From Atopsyche davidsoni (lineage: Eukaryota; Arthropoda; Insecta; Trichoptera; Hydrobiosidae): 64,000 nucleotides of DNA. Location of the stretch: contig JAILWY010000010.1 of assembly GCA_022113835.1 (NCBI GenBank), forward strand, positions 583,501-647,500. The letters are read 5' to 3'. Positions 47,648-57,839 of the stretch are shown piece after piece (the stretch's first letter is position 1; each line of letters begins with the position of its first letter). Both the position numbers and the translations under genes were made by a program. A model generated the notes under the pieces. That model saw only the letters and a list, made by a program, of their open reading frames with translations, searched no databases and was not told the origin of the DNA.

Positions 47648-49419
47648 CTAATGAGGGTGAATATTTTTGATGTGAAACTCTACATCATGTTTATTAAGAG
47701 TTGCATACCGGCAAATATCACATATGAAGTGTGCCCTGTCATGCATTCTTTTGTGGGTAATTAAGGAACGATTTCCTTTAGTAGCGAAAGCGCACTGATC
47801 ACAAGAAAGCAAGTTGGGTCCTTCGTGTGTTAAAATGTGTCTACGTAAGTTAGACATTTGTCTGACTTTGTAGCAACATTTATCACAACTCAAAAGCTTT
47901 CCTGTGTGAATGAGCATATGATTTTTTAAAGAGGTTTTGAAATGCGACTTAAAGTCGCATACCTGACATTTATTTTTCTTAACACCAGAATGTGTTTTCA
48001 GGTGTTCTGTCAGATGGTTGTTGCGTTTTGCTGTAAAGGGACATACTTTACAAGAAAAGCTTCTTACATTGGTGTGTTTAGTAACATGCTTACGCATGTA
48101 AGACATAAAATATGTTTTGTAGGAGCATTCTTTGCAGATAAAACGTTTGTTTCCAGAATGCTTTTGTTTGTGGTTTATGAGAGTAGCCAATTGTTTGGAC
48201 GCGTAAGGACACACGTCGCAAGCGTAATTTTTTATTGTACTGTGAATTTCTAGATGTCGTTTGAGATAAAGTTTTCTACTAGTAGTGAAAGGACATCGGT
48301 CACAGAGAAAAGGTTTCAGTGTGGAGTGTACCAGTTTGTGACTATTCAGGTTTCCTCTATCATTAGTTTTGTATGGGCACATTGAACAGGAAAATGGTCT
48401 GACGATCGTGTGCGTTGTGCAGTGCCTGATCATTTTATTCCTTTCATTGGTAGTGAAATTGCATTGATCGCAATAAAAGAAGTTCGGCAGCACATTATCG
48501 CATCGTGTTAACATAATTGTTGGGAACATCAGTATTACATCAGGTCGACGTTCATTTGGCTGACTAGATGTCATATAACTTACGTAAATAGAAAATGGTC
48601 CATTTGGTTGGCATTCTACTTCTACTTCATTATTGGGAGATGAGGATATTGTGCAGTTTTCATTCTCCACCTCGACTGTTTCAATTTGTAAGTTTTCATC
48701 GTTCTGCCCCTGAAACAAACATCCATTCAATTGTCTTTGGATAAAATACTATTTAAAAAAATCAAACATTATCATCGTACTTAGTGAGTAATGTTTTTTT
48801 TTCAGTCGCTGACTTTGTCTTTGTCCGATTGTGTCTAGAGTGAGTTTAAGCATGGAATCCAAAATGTATAAATCAAATTATTTATTAAATAGTATTATTG
48901 AAATAGCGTACAAGAAAGAAAACTACTCTAAAACAAAATAAAAAACATGACAAAATCTCAATGATAAAATAGTTTTAGAAGTTTGGATTAAGACATAATT
49001 TTTTTTGTAAATGTACTAACAAGTAACACAAGCGACTCTTACCAATAGCTAAATTTATAGAGAGCTTAAAACCTTACAGTCAGAAATATATTTTATACAG
49101 GATACAACTTTCAACCAGTTGACAGAGTACATTGATAAACCGAGACACCCTAACGACTGTTTCGAGGTGGGCGGGAAACACGGAATATTTATAATGCTAT
49201 AATTTCATAGTGATAAATAATATCTGGAGTTGAGAATATTACCTGATCTCTATGAACAGGGTGTGCATCCAGCTGTCTGAGATGTTCTAACAAAGCCGGC
49301 TTGACATCGTGTTCTTCAATGTCAATATCATAATCTTGAGGGATTGAGTACGATGACTCATCTTCAGTTTTAATTTCCAATTCATTTTTGTATTCCCTTG
49401 GTTCCCGAGTCTCGTTCAT
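47648..49419 (-). CDS. C2H2 zinc-finger protein, ten fingers
   Basis: Exon 1 is 49243-49419 (59 codons, donor CAG/GTAATA) and exon 2 is 47648-48709 (acceptor TTTCAG, 353 codons), giving 412 aa in phase. The acidic N-terminus (KNELEIKTEDE, YDIDIEEHDVKP) precedes an acidic stretch at the start of exon 2. Then ten C2H2 fingers follow nearly end to end: the first is YCDQCNFTTNERNKMIRH and the last FICDICRYATLNKHDVEFH. Spacing C-x2-C-x12-H-x3-5-H holds in all. Aromatic Y/F right after the second Cys, and irregular linkers rather than TGEKP, resemble the hunchback/REST/CTCF-like insect polyfinger group. Likely nuclear and DNA binding; no specific orthologue is assigned. The ATG at 49,419 is the first in frame. 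Confidence 0.9.
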
Positions 49420-49439
49420 TGGTACGGAATAATACAAAT

Positions 49440-49930
49440 ATATCAACGCTATACGTGTTTTCCGCTCGTGGACGCCGTGCGGTGTTCGATCGTTCTATTC
49501 TTTCAGTGTATTTGATGGCCGACACGGCGGCACAGAAGCACTGGGGGAAACGGCCGCTCGACCTGAGTTAAGCCAACCGCACACCGGGCACCGGCACGAG
49601 CAAGTGATTGTCAACAAACAACACTCGTAAAGCGAGGGTCCTATTTATGGTACCAGTGGTGCCACTTTTCAATACTTTTAATTTCTCTCTCTGTTGATTA
49701 CCATAGTTTCAAAGCTAGAGGTTTGAATACTTTTTGGTTTTAGTTTTTTTCTGTTTTATTTGATATATATGATTTAATATTTTCTCAGACCGTACTTAGA
49801 TACACAGCCCCGCCCGCGCCACCGTGCCGCGCTCGTTGCTACTGTCAGGCCGGAAGCGCGCGTCAGGCAGAGAGAAGTCGGCTGCGAGTGCTTACCATCG
49901 ACTAGCGATGTAAAACTGCCAGCTTCATCT
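49440..49930. promoter_or_regulatory. CpG-rich region upstream of the zinc-finger gene
   Basis: Two GC/CpG-dense patches (49,455-49,640 and 49,795-49,910) lie directly upstream of the zinc-finger start. They include GATGGCCGACACGGCGG. It is the likely promoter, perhaps bidirectional with the plus-strand exons at 52-53 kb. The transcription start cannot be placed. Confidence 0.4.
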
Positions 49931-52266
49931 GACCATCGAATATCCAAAACGAGAATGCACGTACACTTGTATAAACTGTGGTCGTACTTACTAAATAAAT
50001 ATCTGTTTTCCGATTTTTATTTATTTAAATATATTATTCTTCATATGTGCCCATAATTATGAAAGTTGCCATAAATACAATTAACTAAAGGGAAAATCGA
50101 TATTCATCGACACACGCAATGGTTTATGAAACACCATGTTTGTAGATCTTCATATATTTTAATCAGAAGTTTTGTGAATAGCTAAGCAGACTTCTTGACT
50201 GTGAAGCTATAATATTCAATATAGGCAATTTGTATGGTCATTAACTAAATCAATATACGTAAATGTTATAAAACTAAAAATTATTGTCAAATTCTGTCAA
50301 TTGCAGGGCGAGGAGCGACCCCGGCGCGAGAAAGAGCGAGCACTAGGCGCGGAGCTGTCTTGCTCTAACGCACTGGATACGCCGCCCCATGCATTTTTTA
50401 ATATTTATATTTTTCTTATAAAATTGCAAAATTCACATTAAATAATGAGTATTATTGATATCAACCCATATTTATAATAAAATACGTTTGTCGCGTGGTA
50501 TGCCATGGTTGGTAGGATTTTGTGTGAAATGATGGTAAAGTAAAACTAAACATAATGGTAATGTTTTTTTTATTAAGATATAAATAAATACACCTAAATG
50601 TTAATTAAATTCAATAATAATTATGAAAACACTACTCAATGTAATTCAATAATCTTGTATGATATTTCTTTGTATCTGCACAGTATAATACATTGACTGT
50701 GAGTCTCTATTTAATGAAAGAAAAACCAGTGGAAGAGAATATGAATAGGTATACAATTATGCCAGTTTATATCATGAAACTATAATATTATAATTAAATA
50801 TATATAATAGTGAACCAAACAAACGGTTTTTTCCGCGTACAATAGTTTTAAATAATGCGTGAAGATCATAGTTTCATATAAGGTTTGAGAATAACTTTGT
50901 AAAAATGAAAGTAAATTATTTAATATTTTGAATAACCTTACCACCTGACAATCATTCTCTCTCTTTCCAACAACCTCTCCCTCTAACAATTGTTTACCTA
51001 ATTGCTTAGTATTATATAGAATCTCACTCTGTTTGATAATGCCAACGTGAAAGGTTGGCGAAACCGGTCACTAATAAAAACAAAAATGTGGAAAATCACT
51101 CAAGTATTTTTATTCAAAATATTAAAATGGAATTCCACCAAGTACTCTCTGTCAAAAATATTGAATTTCTTAAATTATTTAAAGTGAAGTTTAAGTAAAA
51201 TGGGAATTAATATAGACTTAAACCAAATTAATACACGTAATTATTATAAAACAAAAATATTTAAGTAATTGCTGCACGAGGAGCGATGTCGGCGAGCGAT
51301 TATAAAAGCAATTTTTAGTATTAATATGAAATATAAAATTAACCAATTCACTTGAGGCGATGGATATGATTAATTACAGATTGCAGACTGAGGTCCGATG
51401 TTTATTGCAAATCATAGACTGTTAAATTCAAAACATTTCAATGAAGTTCTTTTTGCGTAAAACATATGAAAATAGGAAAAAAGAAAATAGCGCTTCAAAT
51501 GTAGAACATTTAATAAATGATAGATTACAGACGTTTCAGAAATGAATGTTTCAATCTGAGACCTATTGACTTATTAGAATGAAAGGTTACATTAAGTCAC
51601 TTTGGGGTGGCATTCAGTCAGTTAAAAATCTGAGCAACTGATTTTATTTGCAAAAGTTAAATAACCACAGACACCCGCCATCAAACCGTTTTAGTATTGT
51701 TACGTTTGTTCCAACTATTCCGGATTCAGGCTAACAGAAGCAATAGAGCACCCCTGAAACAGGGTATGCTGCTCATCACTTTTCCCAGGGGTTCTGTCTG
51801 CAAAGACCTTCCCTTTCCTGGCCTGTCATGGGACCAACAATCTTTGACATACTGGGTTGGGTTTGATTAAAAAGGATCAAACTTGTCTTAGAAGTTGAAC
51901 TGCCACATTATATAGATGGGCGGGGGGGGATTCTGAATGATAATACGCGTCGCATTTGTTAGACGTGCTAGAATTTTGGGCAGATCCTTTAGATTTCCGT
52001 GTAGGTTTGACAGCATGTGCGCACAAAAAAGTTCCGAGGGGAATTTGTCCACCTCCGATGTAGGGAAAACCATGTAAAATAACACTGCCAGTGTCCCTGT
52101 ATTAAAATCAATAAAATAGCTAAATTAAAACACATTGATTTGTATATATATTTGAAATATATTTTAAGGCAAGTAATGCATTCAAAATCCAAACTCCGTT
52201 TCTTTACGACAGGGTGTCAACAGGGATATGTTTACTGCTTGCATAGTTAAATTTTGATGGTTTCAG
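49931..52266. other. Intergenic with repeats
   Basis: Two related segments, about 50,235-50,335 and 51,212-51,310, share AATATACGTAAAT, TATAAAAC and GAGGAGCGA blocks, suggesting dispersed copies of one element. A minus-strand segment at 51,890-52,085 is open in two frames but matches nothing known. No exon is supported. Confidence 0.4.
51033..51175 (+). repeat. Hammerhead-associated interspersed repeat, best-preserved copy
   Basis: Ribozyme-like head at 51,033-51,069: TTGATAA (core CTGATGA with two changes), T, a perfect 6-bp stem II GCCAAC/GTTGGC with loop GTGAAAG, GAAAC, a palindromic ACCGGT and a C in the cleavage position. A conserved tail follows: AATGTGGAAAATCACTC, TTCAAAATATTAAAATGG, AATTCCACCAAGTACTC. 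Other copies of the tail lie at 19,084 and 46,861. Confidence 0.65.
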
Positions 52267-52351
52267 CAGAACTATCACTAGAAGGAAGGCAAACGTGCAG
52301 CTGTCATCAGTCAGAAAGAAGAAAAACTATGGCCTGGCGATTGAAAAAGAA
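52267..52351 (+). CDS. Candidate coding exon, unidentified
   Basis: Good splice signals (TGGTTTCAG and GAA/GTAAGA) bound 85 nt that are open in the frame beginning at 52,268 (RTITRRKANVQLSSVRKKKN...LAIEKE). It would join in phase either to 52,772 or to 53,041. Identity unknown; may belong to the methyltransferase-like gene. Confidence 0.35.
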
Positions 52352-52771
52352 GTAAGAAAACACTTTATTGTTGGAGAGTTTTGCATTATTCTAGTTTTTG
52401 CGAATGAATCTTTGTTCCTATTTTATCTTCAACTAATACGTGCATGTTTAAAATGTAGGAACTTAAAAACATTGTTTTGTGCGTTCATCTCAAGGTTCGT
52501 GTGTGACTCGACAAAGACAAATTTATGTGGGAAAACAATAATTTCATACAAATATTCTTTTTGTCACTAATGTCTTTCTGACGGTACTGAGCTAAAGGTT
52601 AATTTGTTGGTTTTTAGGTTTTGAATTATTTTCCGAGAATTTTAAACATTAAAACTTTGTTCCCTGAAAGAGCTAGGGTTAGAACATAAAATAAAATTAA
52701 AATTTCCTAAACATTTACAAATTTAAAAAAATAAAATTTTGCTATATAATTCAAATCATCTAAATTTACAG

Positions 52772-52924
52772 AGCCTGGAATATCGGTATGACGACTGTAA
52801 GAAAGGACGATCTAAATGTACCAATTTTCTTGAAGCATGTGCTTCAGGGAGGGCTTGCAGTAGTCAATATAAACAGGATCAAACTGATATGCTAAAAAAT
52901 CACAATATTGAAACAAATTGTTGA
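52772..52924 (+). CDS. Candidate terminal exon, Cys-containing
   Basis: After acceptor TTTACAG, 50 codons run to a TGA (SLEYRYDDCKKGRSKCTNFL...). The frame continues in phase from 52,267-52,351. Five cysteines are present but no domain is recognised. It could be an alternative last exon or chance. Confidence 0.25.
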   Translation, partial: SLEYRYDDCKKGRSKCTNFLEACASGRACSSQYKQDQTDMLKNHNIETNC

Positions 52925-53040
52925 TATCTTGTTATTAACTGAATTAATTGAGATTTAGATGAGTGCAGCTAAAATCTGAGAAAAATATACTGATGAAGGT
53001 TTCACTTTCATATTTAAAACCTATTTTTTCATATTTGCAG

Positions 53041-53142
53041 ATTGGAAATGCTGTTCCTTCACCAGTTGCATTAGCGTTGGGCCGGAAAATAATCAAAGCA
53101 CAGAAAATTCGCATGAAGGATTTTAAATCTGAAAACCAGTAA
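53041..53142 (+). CDS. Terminal exon of a cytosine-C5 DNA methyltransferase-like gene
   Basis: After acceptor ATATTTGCAG the exon encodes IGNAVPSPVALALGRKII then KAQKIRMKDFKSENQ and TAA. IGNAVP followed by P, A and a helix ending G-x-x-I is motif X of C5 methyltransferases (DNMT1: Q-V/I-GNAVPPPLAKAIG), which helps close the AdoMet pocket. AATAAA follows at 53,341, so a true last exon is plausible. Motifs I to IX were not found in the 3 kb upstream on this strand. It is thus either a gene with divergent or missing upstream exons or a residual fragment. Confidence 0.5.
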   Translation: MGNAVPSPVALALGRKIIKAQKIRMKDFKSENQ

Positions 53143-53346
53143 TTACTTAAAACATATCATCCCATATTGTAATCAAAAAGTGATTAGTGATTTTAATTGT
53201 TCATTCATATTTCAATGGTTTAAGAACTGTTTATTTATGATTGTATTTAAGGTTTATTTGAAAGTTTATATTGTCCTTTTAAAATTGTATTCTTCTTTTG
53301 TAACTCTGTATTTATTATAAGCTAGTATTTTTTCTAAATTAATAAA

Positions 53347-55447
53347 GGTATAATAATAATAATATAATGATAAAAGTAACTTTGTATTCTGTCTTCACTT
53401 TGAGTTTATTAAATTTTTTGCATGACTAGTATCGACCAAATAGACTAGGTCATCATCAGATGCATAACTAAACTGATAAAGGTATTTGGTAAATTAGAAA
53501 TAAAACTATTCTATAATATCTTTAATAAGTTGTGCATGGCTACAGTCTTTTGGAATTTGTTTAAATTAAAAGTCTAGCAACGCTGGAAAGATGAAAACAA
53601 AATTACCCAATCGCTAACTGTGTTAAGTCTCCTCTGAGAGAAAAAGAATAATCTTCTGATTTAACGCTTATGTTAACAATTGATAAATTAAGTGGAGAAC
53701 TAATAATTGGATGTCTTAAAGAGATCAGTGAATTGATTGAATCGTTTTGACTTGGCATTCAACGTATATCACAGGGGCGTTACCAACTAAAGCATCCAAA
53801 TTGTCAAACATATTTGATCAAATGTTGATTCTCCGCGGCTCGTTGCCTCCCTGTCTGTGTTAAAAGAATGTACCTGCTTTATCGGCAGATATGTAGTATG
53901 TCAATTTAAATGCCACATACTTAGAATTTGATAGTTTAAGGAACAGTATAGGGTGTAAATGATTTATTGAAGAATAAATTTTGGCAACTTTTTGGTTTTG
54001 TAAGACTTCGGTTTGTCAATTTACTTTTTTTGCCCAATTTCTTAAAACTGTGTAAAGTTTCTCATAGTTTTATAATTTGACATATAGTCACAAGTCAACA
54101 AGCAACTAGTATTGAGTAATCAAATGTTGTTCTTCGTATATTGTGGCGACTATGTGTTTTCATGTAATTCATTTTACATTTAGAAACAAGACATATATAT
54201 ATATTAACAAATTCCATTTTTGTAGACTTTTAATATTTACATCCTGATTGGTGTATGAGGTCACTTTCATCATTTGATAGTAGTTGTTCGTTGTTAGATG
54301 AATTAGAAACAATTTCAGATTTCCGAATCTCGGCAATGAATCTGTAATTAACAATTGTGTTTAGTTTTTGGTCGAATCTTTATAGACCACCTCATATTGA
54401 GTTTAACGTTCATCAATATCTCGCTGAAGTAGGAGAGCTTGTTCAACATTCGGGTTGATTACCCAATTTTCACCCTAACTCAAGTTCTTCACAGATGACT
54501 TTTGCTGTGAACACAACCAGTTCAGACTTCTCATCATCAGGATCACTGTCACAACCTGGACTTCATATGCCCTTGAAAGACGGTCGCTTTAGAATAAATA
54601 GAATTAAAAAATGACTAGAAATATAAGAGGCAGTCGTACCAAGCGAACGGAATTAAGAAATGACTGCAGAGTTTTTTTCTTTAAAAACCGTGTAAATCGG
54701 GATAGGTGTGCCTGAATTACAAATAACTCGTACATCTTTGTAATTAAAAATATGATATAATAACAATTCATTGGGCTTTGCAACTCAGAACTTGTTGTCT
54801 ACGGCTACTACTTGTAGCTCACGCTTGTGGTCGCGCACATACGAATAACTTGCTCGCAAAGCATCGCAGAGCTTAATTAAGAAGTATAGTATGAAAATGC
54901 CTGATTTCCTAATGGTATCCATTTTGAACACTTTTATGCATTTTTTTTGTACATTACTTCTCAAATGATTTTGTAAAATTTGAGAGCGCATGCATTATTC
55001 AATGTTGTCACACTGCTTTTTATTATCAAACACGTATATCGTTCGCGCCAGTGTGAAGTTATTTATTACATAAGAAAGTGGGAAAAATACAAAGAACAAT
55101 TGATGAAGTAATGAAGTATATATTCGAAAATACAATAATAAAGCATTTTTTGGCATACAATGTAAGACAGTTCTAATTTTAATAAATAGCTAAAACCATG
55201 ATTTAGCCTATTTTTAGCGCAATGGGCCTACAAGAAATTTCATAAATACATTTAATTTTATATTTGAACAATTAGTTTAGCGCAAGCCACAGCTACTTGG
55301 AGAAAATCTAAGATTCACTCATTTCTAAAAAGGGCAGCAATCGCATCATAATTAGAGCATATAATTCATCGCAACAAATTTCAAGTCAACAGTGGATGAG
55401 GTCAAAAAGAGGGAAGAAATTTTTAAATAGGCCTCGTCAAATTTTAA
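53347..55447. other. Intergenic, AT-rich
   Basis: Apart from the hammerhead-like motif, a short coding-like stretch on the minus strand near 54,570-54,470 (CDSDPDDEKSELVVFTAKV) has no identifiable partner exons. No gene is called. Confidence 0.35.
53424..53464 (-). ncRNA. Hammerhead-ribozyme-like motif with intact stem I
   Basis: Minus strand: TGCAT (53,464-53,460), core CTGATGA (53,459-53,453), one extra T, stem II GACC/GGTC with an 11-nt loop, GATA in place of GAAA, palindromic ACTAGT and C at the cleavage position (53,424). The next bases ATGCA pair perfectly with TGCAT as a 5-bp stem I. A 3-bp self-complementary stem III without loop would need two molecules, as in dimeric Penelope-type hammerheads. 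One core base (A14 to T) is changed. Confidence 0.6.
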
Positions 55448-55529
55448 TTTATTTGTTGTTAAAACCAAGTATATTATCAAAATAAATAAATTAAGCAAGC
55501 CCTCTTCTTTACAGCAAACGATAACCTGT

Positions 55530-56299
55530 TCATTCAGGGTTGTCTCTCTTCCTCTTTCTTTCTTTTATTTTCTGACTTCTGATTCTCTTCCAACGCATCT
55601 TAGCTACCTTTAATATGTCCAGCAGCATCTGGACATGATCAAAGGCACATCCAACAAGAACTGAGTTCCAATATTCGTCTGTTTTGAGAGATGGATCCAG
55701 GGGCATGCTAGTAGCCAGTGCGTATCCGATTTCTTCGCAGCAATGTCCGAACACCGGTAAAGGCGGGAGGGGCTCAGGGCAGTCCTCGCCGAACTGGTAC
55801 CCGAGGATTAGACTGCGTGAACAAAAAGTCATGAAATACAAAGAGGGTGAATTGTGCAATGACAATGTTCAACATCATGAGTGCGATGGGAAAAATGCGT
55901 TTAAGAGAGACAATGGGTGATTGTAAAACTGTCAAATGCTTAGCACGCTTGGTTGTTGATTGTATGGTAATATATTTTATTCGTAAATATTTAAATTTTT
56001 TACTTTTTGTTTGAAGCTTTTCTGCTAAAAAAATTAGGATAAAAACTAGGGTGAGTTTCCAAATACTCAAAATAATACAGATATTTTGGTAGATTAAAAG
56101 TATTTTTACATTATGTTAGTAAGTATAGAGTGTTTGTTACTTACATCCTGAGTAGGATCACCTGCATCCTTCTCGGAACAAAAGCCATCGTCTCCTCATT
56201 GTTTCCGAGATCACCCAGATCGTAAATAGCACGCTCGAGTCTGGGTATAGCTTTTGAGTAGATTTCCATCAACTGCTCGTATACATTCATATTGGACAT
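55530..56299 (-). CDS. Unrecognised small basic protein, 145 aa
   Basis: Exon 1 is 56145-56299 (donor AT/GTAAGT) and exon 2 is 55530-55812 (acceptor CACGCAG); they join in phase. Helix-rich N-terminus (MSNMNVYEQLMEIYSKAIPR...), then a hydrophobic junction (RMQVILLRILILGYQFG), PEPLPPLPVFGHCC, and a very basic tail (RWKRIRSQKIKERKRKR) that resembles a nuclear localisation signal. No signal peptide. AATAAA on the minus strand lies at 55,453-55,448, 77 bp past the stop, supporting a real 3' end. I do not recognise the family and assign no function. An upstream in-frame ATG at 56,329 is a possible start; the chosen one has 5' acceptor-like TTTCAAG just before it. Confidence 0.65.
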
Positions 56300-57083
56300 C
56301 GTAATTTGTCTTGAAACTGAACAATACATTTTAGACTAGGAAGTTATTTAATAACATGGTAGGATGGAGTTCAGATGCCTCGTGTAGGAACCGTTTTTTC
56401 ACTTCGTAGGCTTTAAACACACACACACACATGTATAAATTATATTTATTTGTATATGTATAAAAATGTTTGATTTGTGTATTTCTAACGTACTGTAGGA
56501 AATATTAAAATTCTAAGCAAAATTATGCCATAAGCGCTTCCGAAGTGCTTATAAAAATAGATAGTGAGCAATAGAAATGGGAAAGGCCGAGTATCAAGCA
56601 CTCGAACATGAAGTTTTTTTGTAAGAAGGAGGAGGATACAATATTGGTTAGTAGTCCATGCCCGAGCACGCGACACGGGCCGCAAGCTGCCGTGCCTTCC
56701 GTGCTGCGGGAACAATGGTGATATGAATGACCACTCGGTCCGCACCAACTCAAAATTAACCTGCTCAATCAAAGGGATAGAAACAGGTACGTTAAACAGA
56801 AACAGTTAGCGTGCCAAGACACAGGACATAAACGGATACTGGTGACGAGCATATACAGGGTGGTTCCACCCTTGTGCACATCCAAGCTTGGATGGTGGGT
56901 TCCGAAGTCGGACTCACACCTCCTCGTGGTGCACCTTGGGAGCAGCCGGGCGGAACGGTTACCGCCACATCGACCGGACTGCTCGGCTGCTGCTAACCTA
57001 GGACCTTGCGTCTCTCCTTGCTAGGAGAGACGCAATCGGGCTCTCCATCCAGAACGCCTCCATGGATGGAGACTCAGCCGCGT
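56300..57083. other. Flank turning GC-rich
   Basis: A short CA tract lies near 56,420. From about 56,860 the sequence becomes GC-rich with ill-defined inverted pieces (GACGCAATC; CTAGGAGAGACG near 57,005-57,035). No exon is supported, though the 5' UTR of the 145-aa gene may start here. Confidence 0.3.
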
Positions 57084-57716
57084 CAGAGAGACCCCCCAGC
57101 GATGCAAATCGTTGGGGTCTGACGCGCAACACGGGCAGATTGCCCCGACACGAGAAAGGCCCGACGTGCGTCACCCGAGGAGGGTTTCCCCTCGGAGGCG
57201 GCAGGAACCGAGGACCAGGAAGAAGAAGACACAGCCGCAACAGGGAGCCCACCAGCGACGCAAATCGCTGGGCCTTGGCGCGGAACGGCACGAGGTCGCC
57301 GCTACGACCAGATAAAGGCCGCCCAAGGAGGGCACCACGGAGCGGACAGCGCTAGGCATCCAGATTTCACCCATCCGCATCTTCCGCGAGCACTCGGGCA
57401 ACGAGGAGCAGCGTCTTTTGGTCCCGCCGCCGCACCAGCGGCAGGAACCGAAGATCAGGAAGAGGAAACTCAGTCGCGACAGGGAGCCCACCAGCGACGC
57501 AAATCGCTGGGGCCTGACGCCCAACGCCACGAGACCGCCAAGACCAGGGAAAGGCCCAACGTGCGCCGCCCAAAGAAGGCACCACGGGGCGGACAGCGCG
57601 AGACGTGCGGATTATTTTTCCCATCCGCACGTCTCCTGCGAGCACTCGGGCAACGAAGAACAGCGTCTTCTTCTGGACCCTCTGCTACCTAGCGGCAGGA
57701 GCACAAGAAGACGAGT
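57084..57716. repeat. GC-rich tandem repeat, about 240-bp period
   Basis: Three units start near 57,084, 57,241 and 57,480, each beginning like CAGGGAGCCCACCAGCGACG and ending GCGGCAGGA. The first unit lacks about 80 bp. The full period is 239-240 bp, essentially a multiple of three, so long frames persist on both strands. AATAAA at 57,772 and TGCGGGTTCC near 57,825 follow, reminiscent of a retroelement terminal region. Identity not established. Confidence 0.75.
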
Positions 57717-57839
57717 TTTTTCTAAGTGTAAATATTTTTCTCTTTTTCCACGTGCCTTCAAGGAGGAAAAATAATAAAGGATACGCTCCCGCAACCCAGT
57801 GAAGTGCTCAAAGTCGATCCTGGGTGCGGGTTCCAAATG

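Noticed and set aside
51888..52192. Minus-strand open frames
   Set aside because: Two overlapping frames are open, but neither has a known motif or good splice context.
57084..57716. Direct repeats resembling a CRISPR array
   Set aside because: Units are about 240 bp, diverged, without short regular spacers, and the window is eukaryotic.
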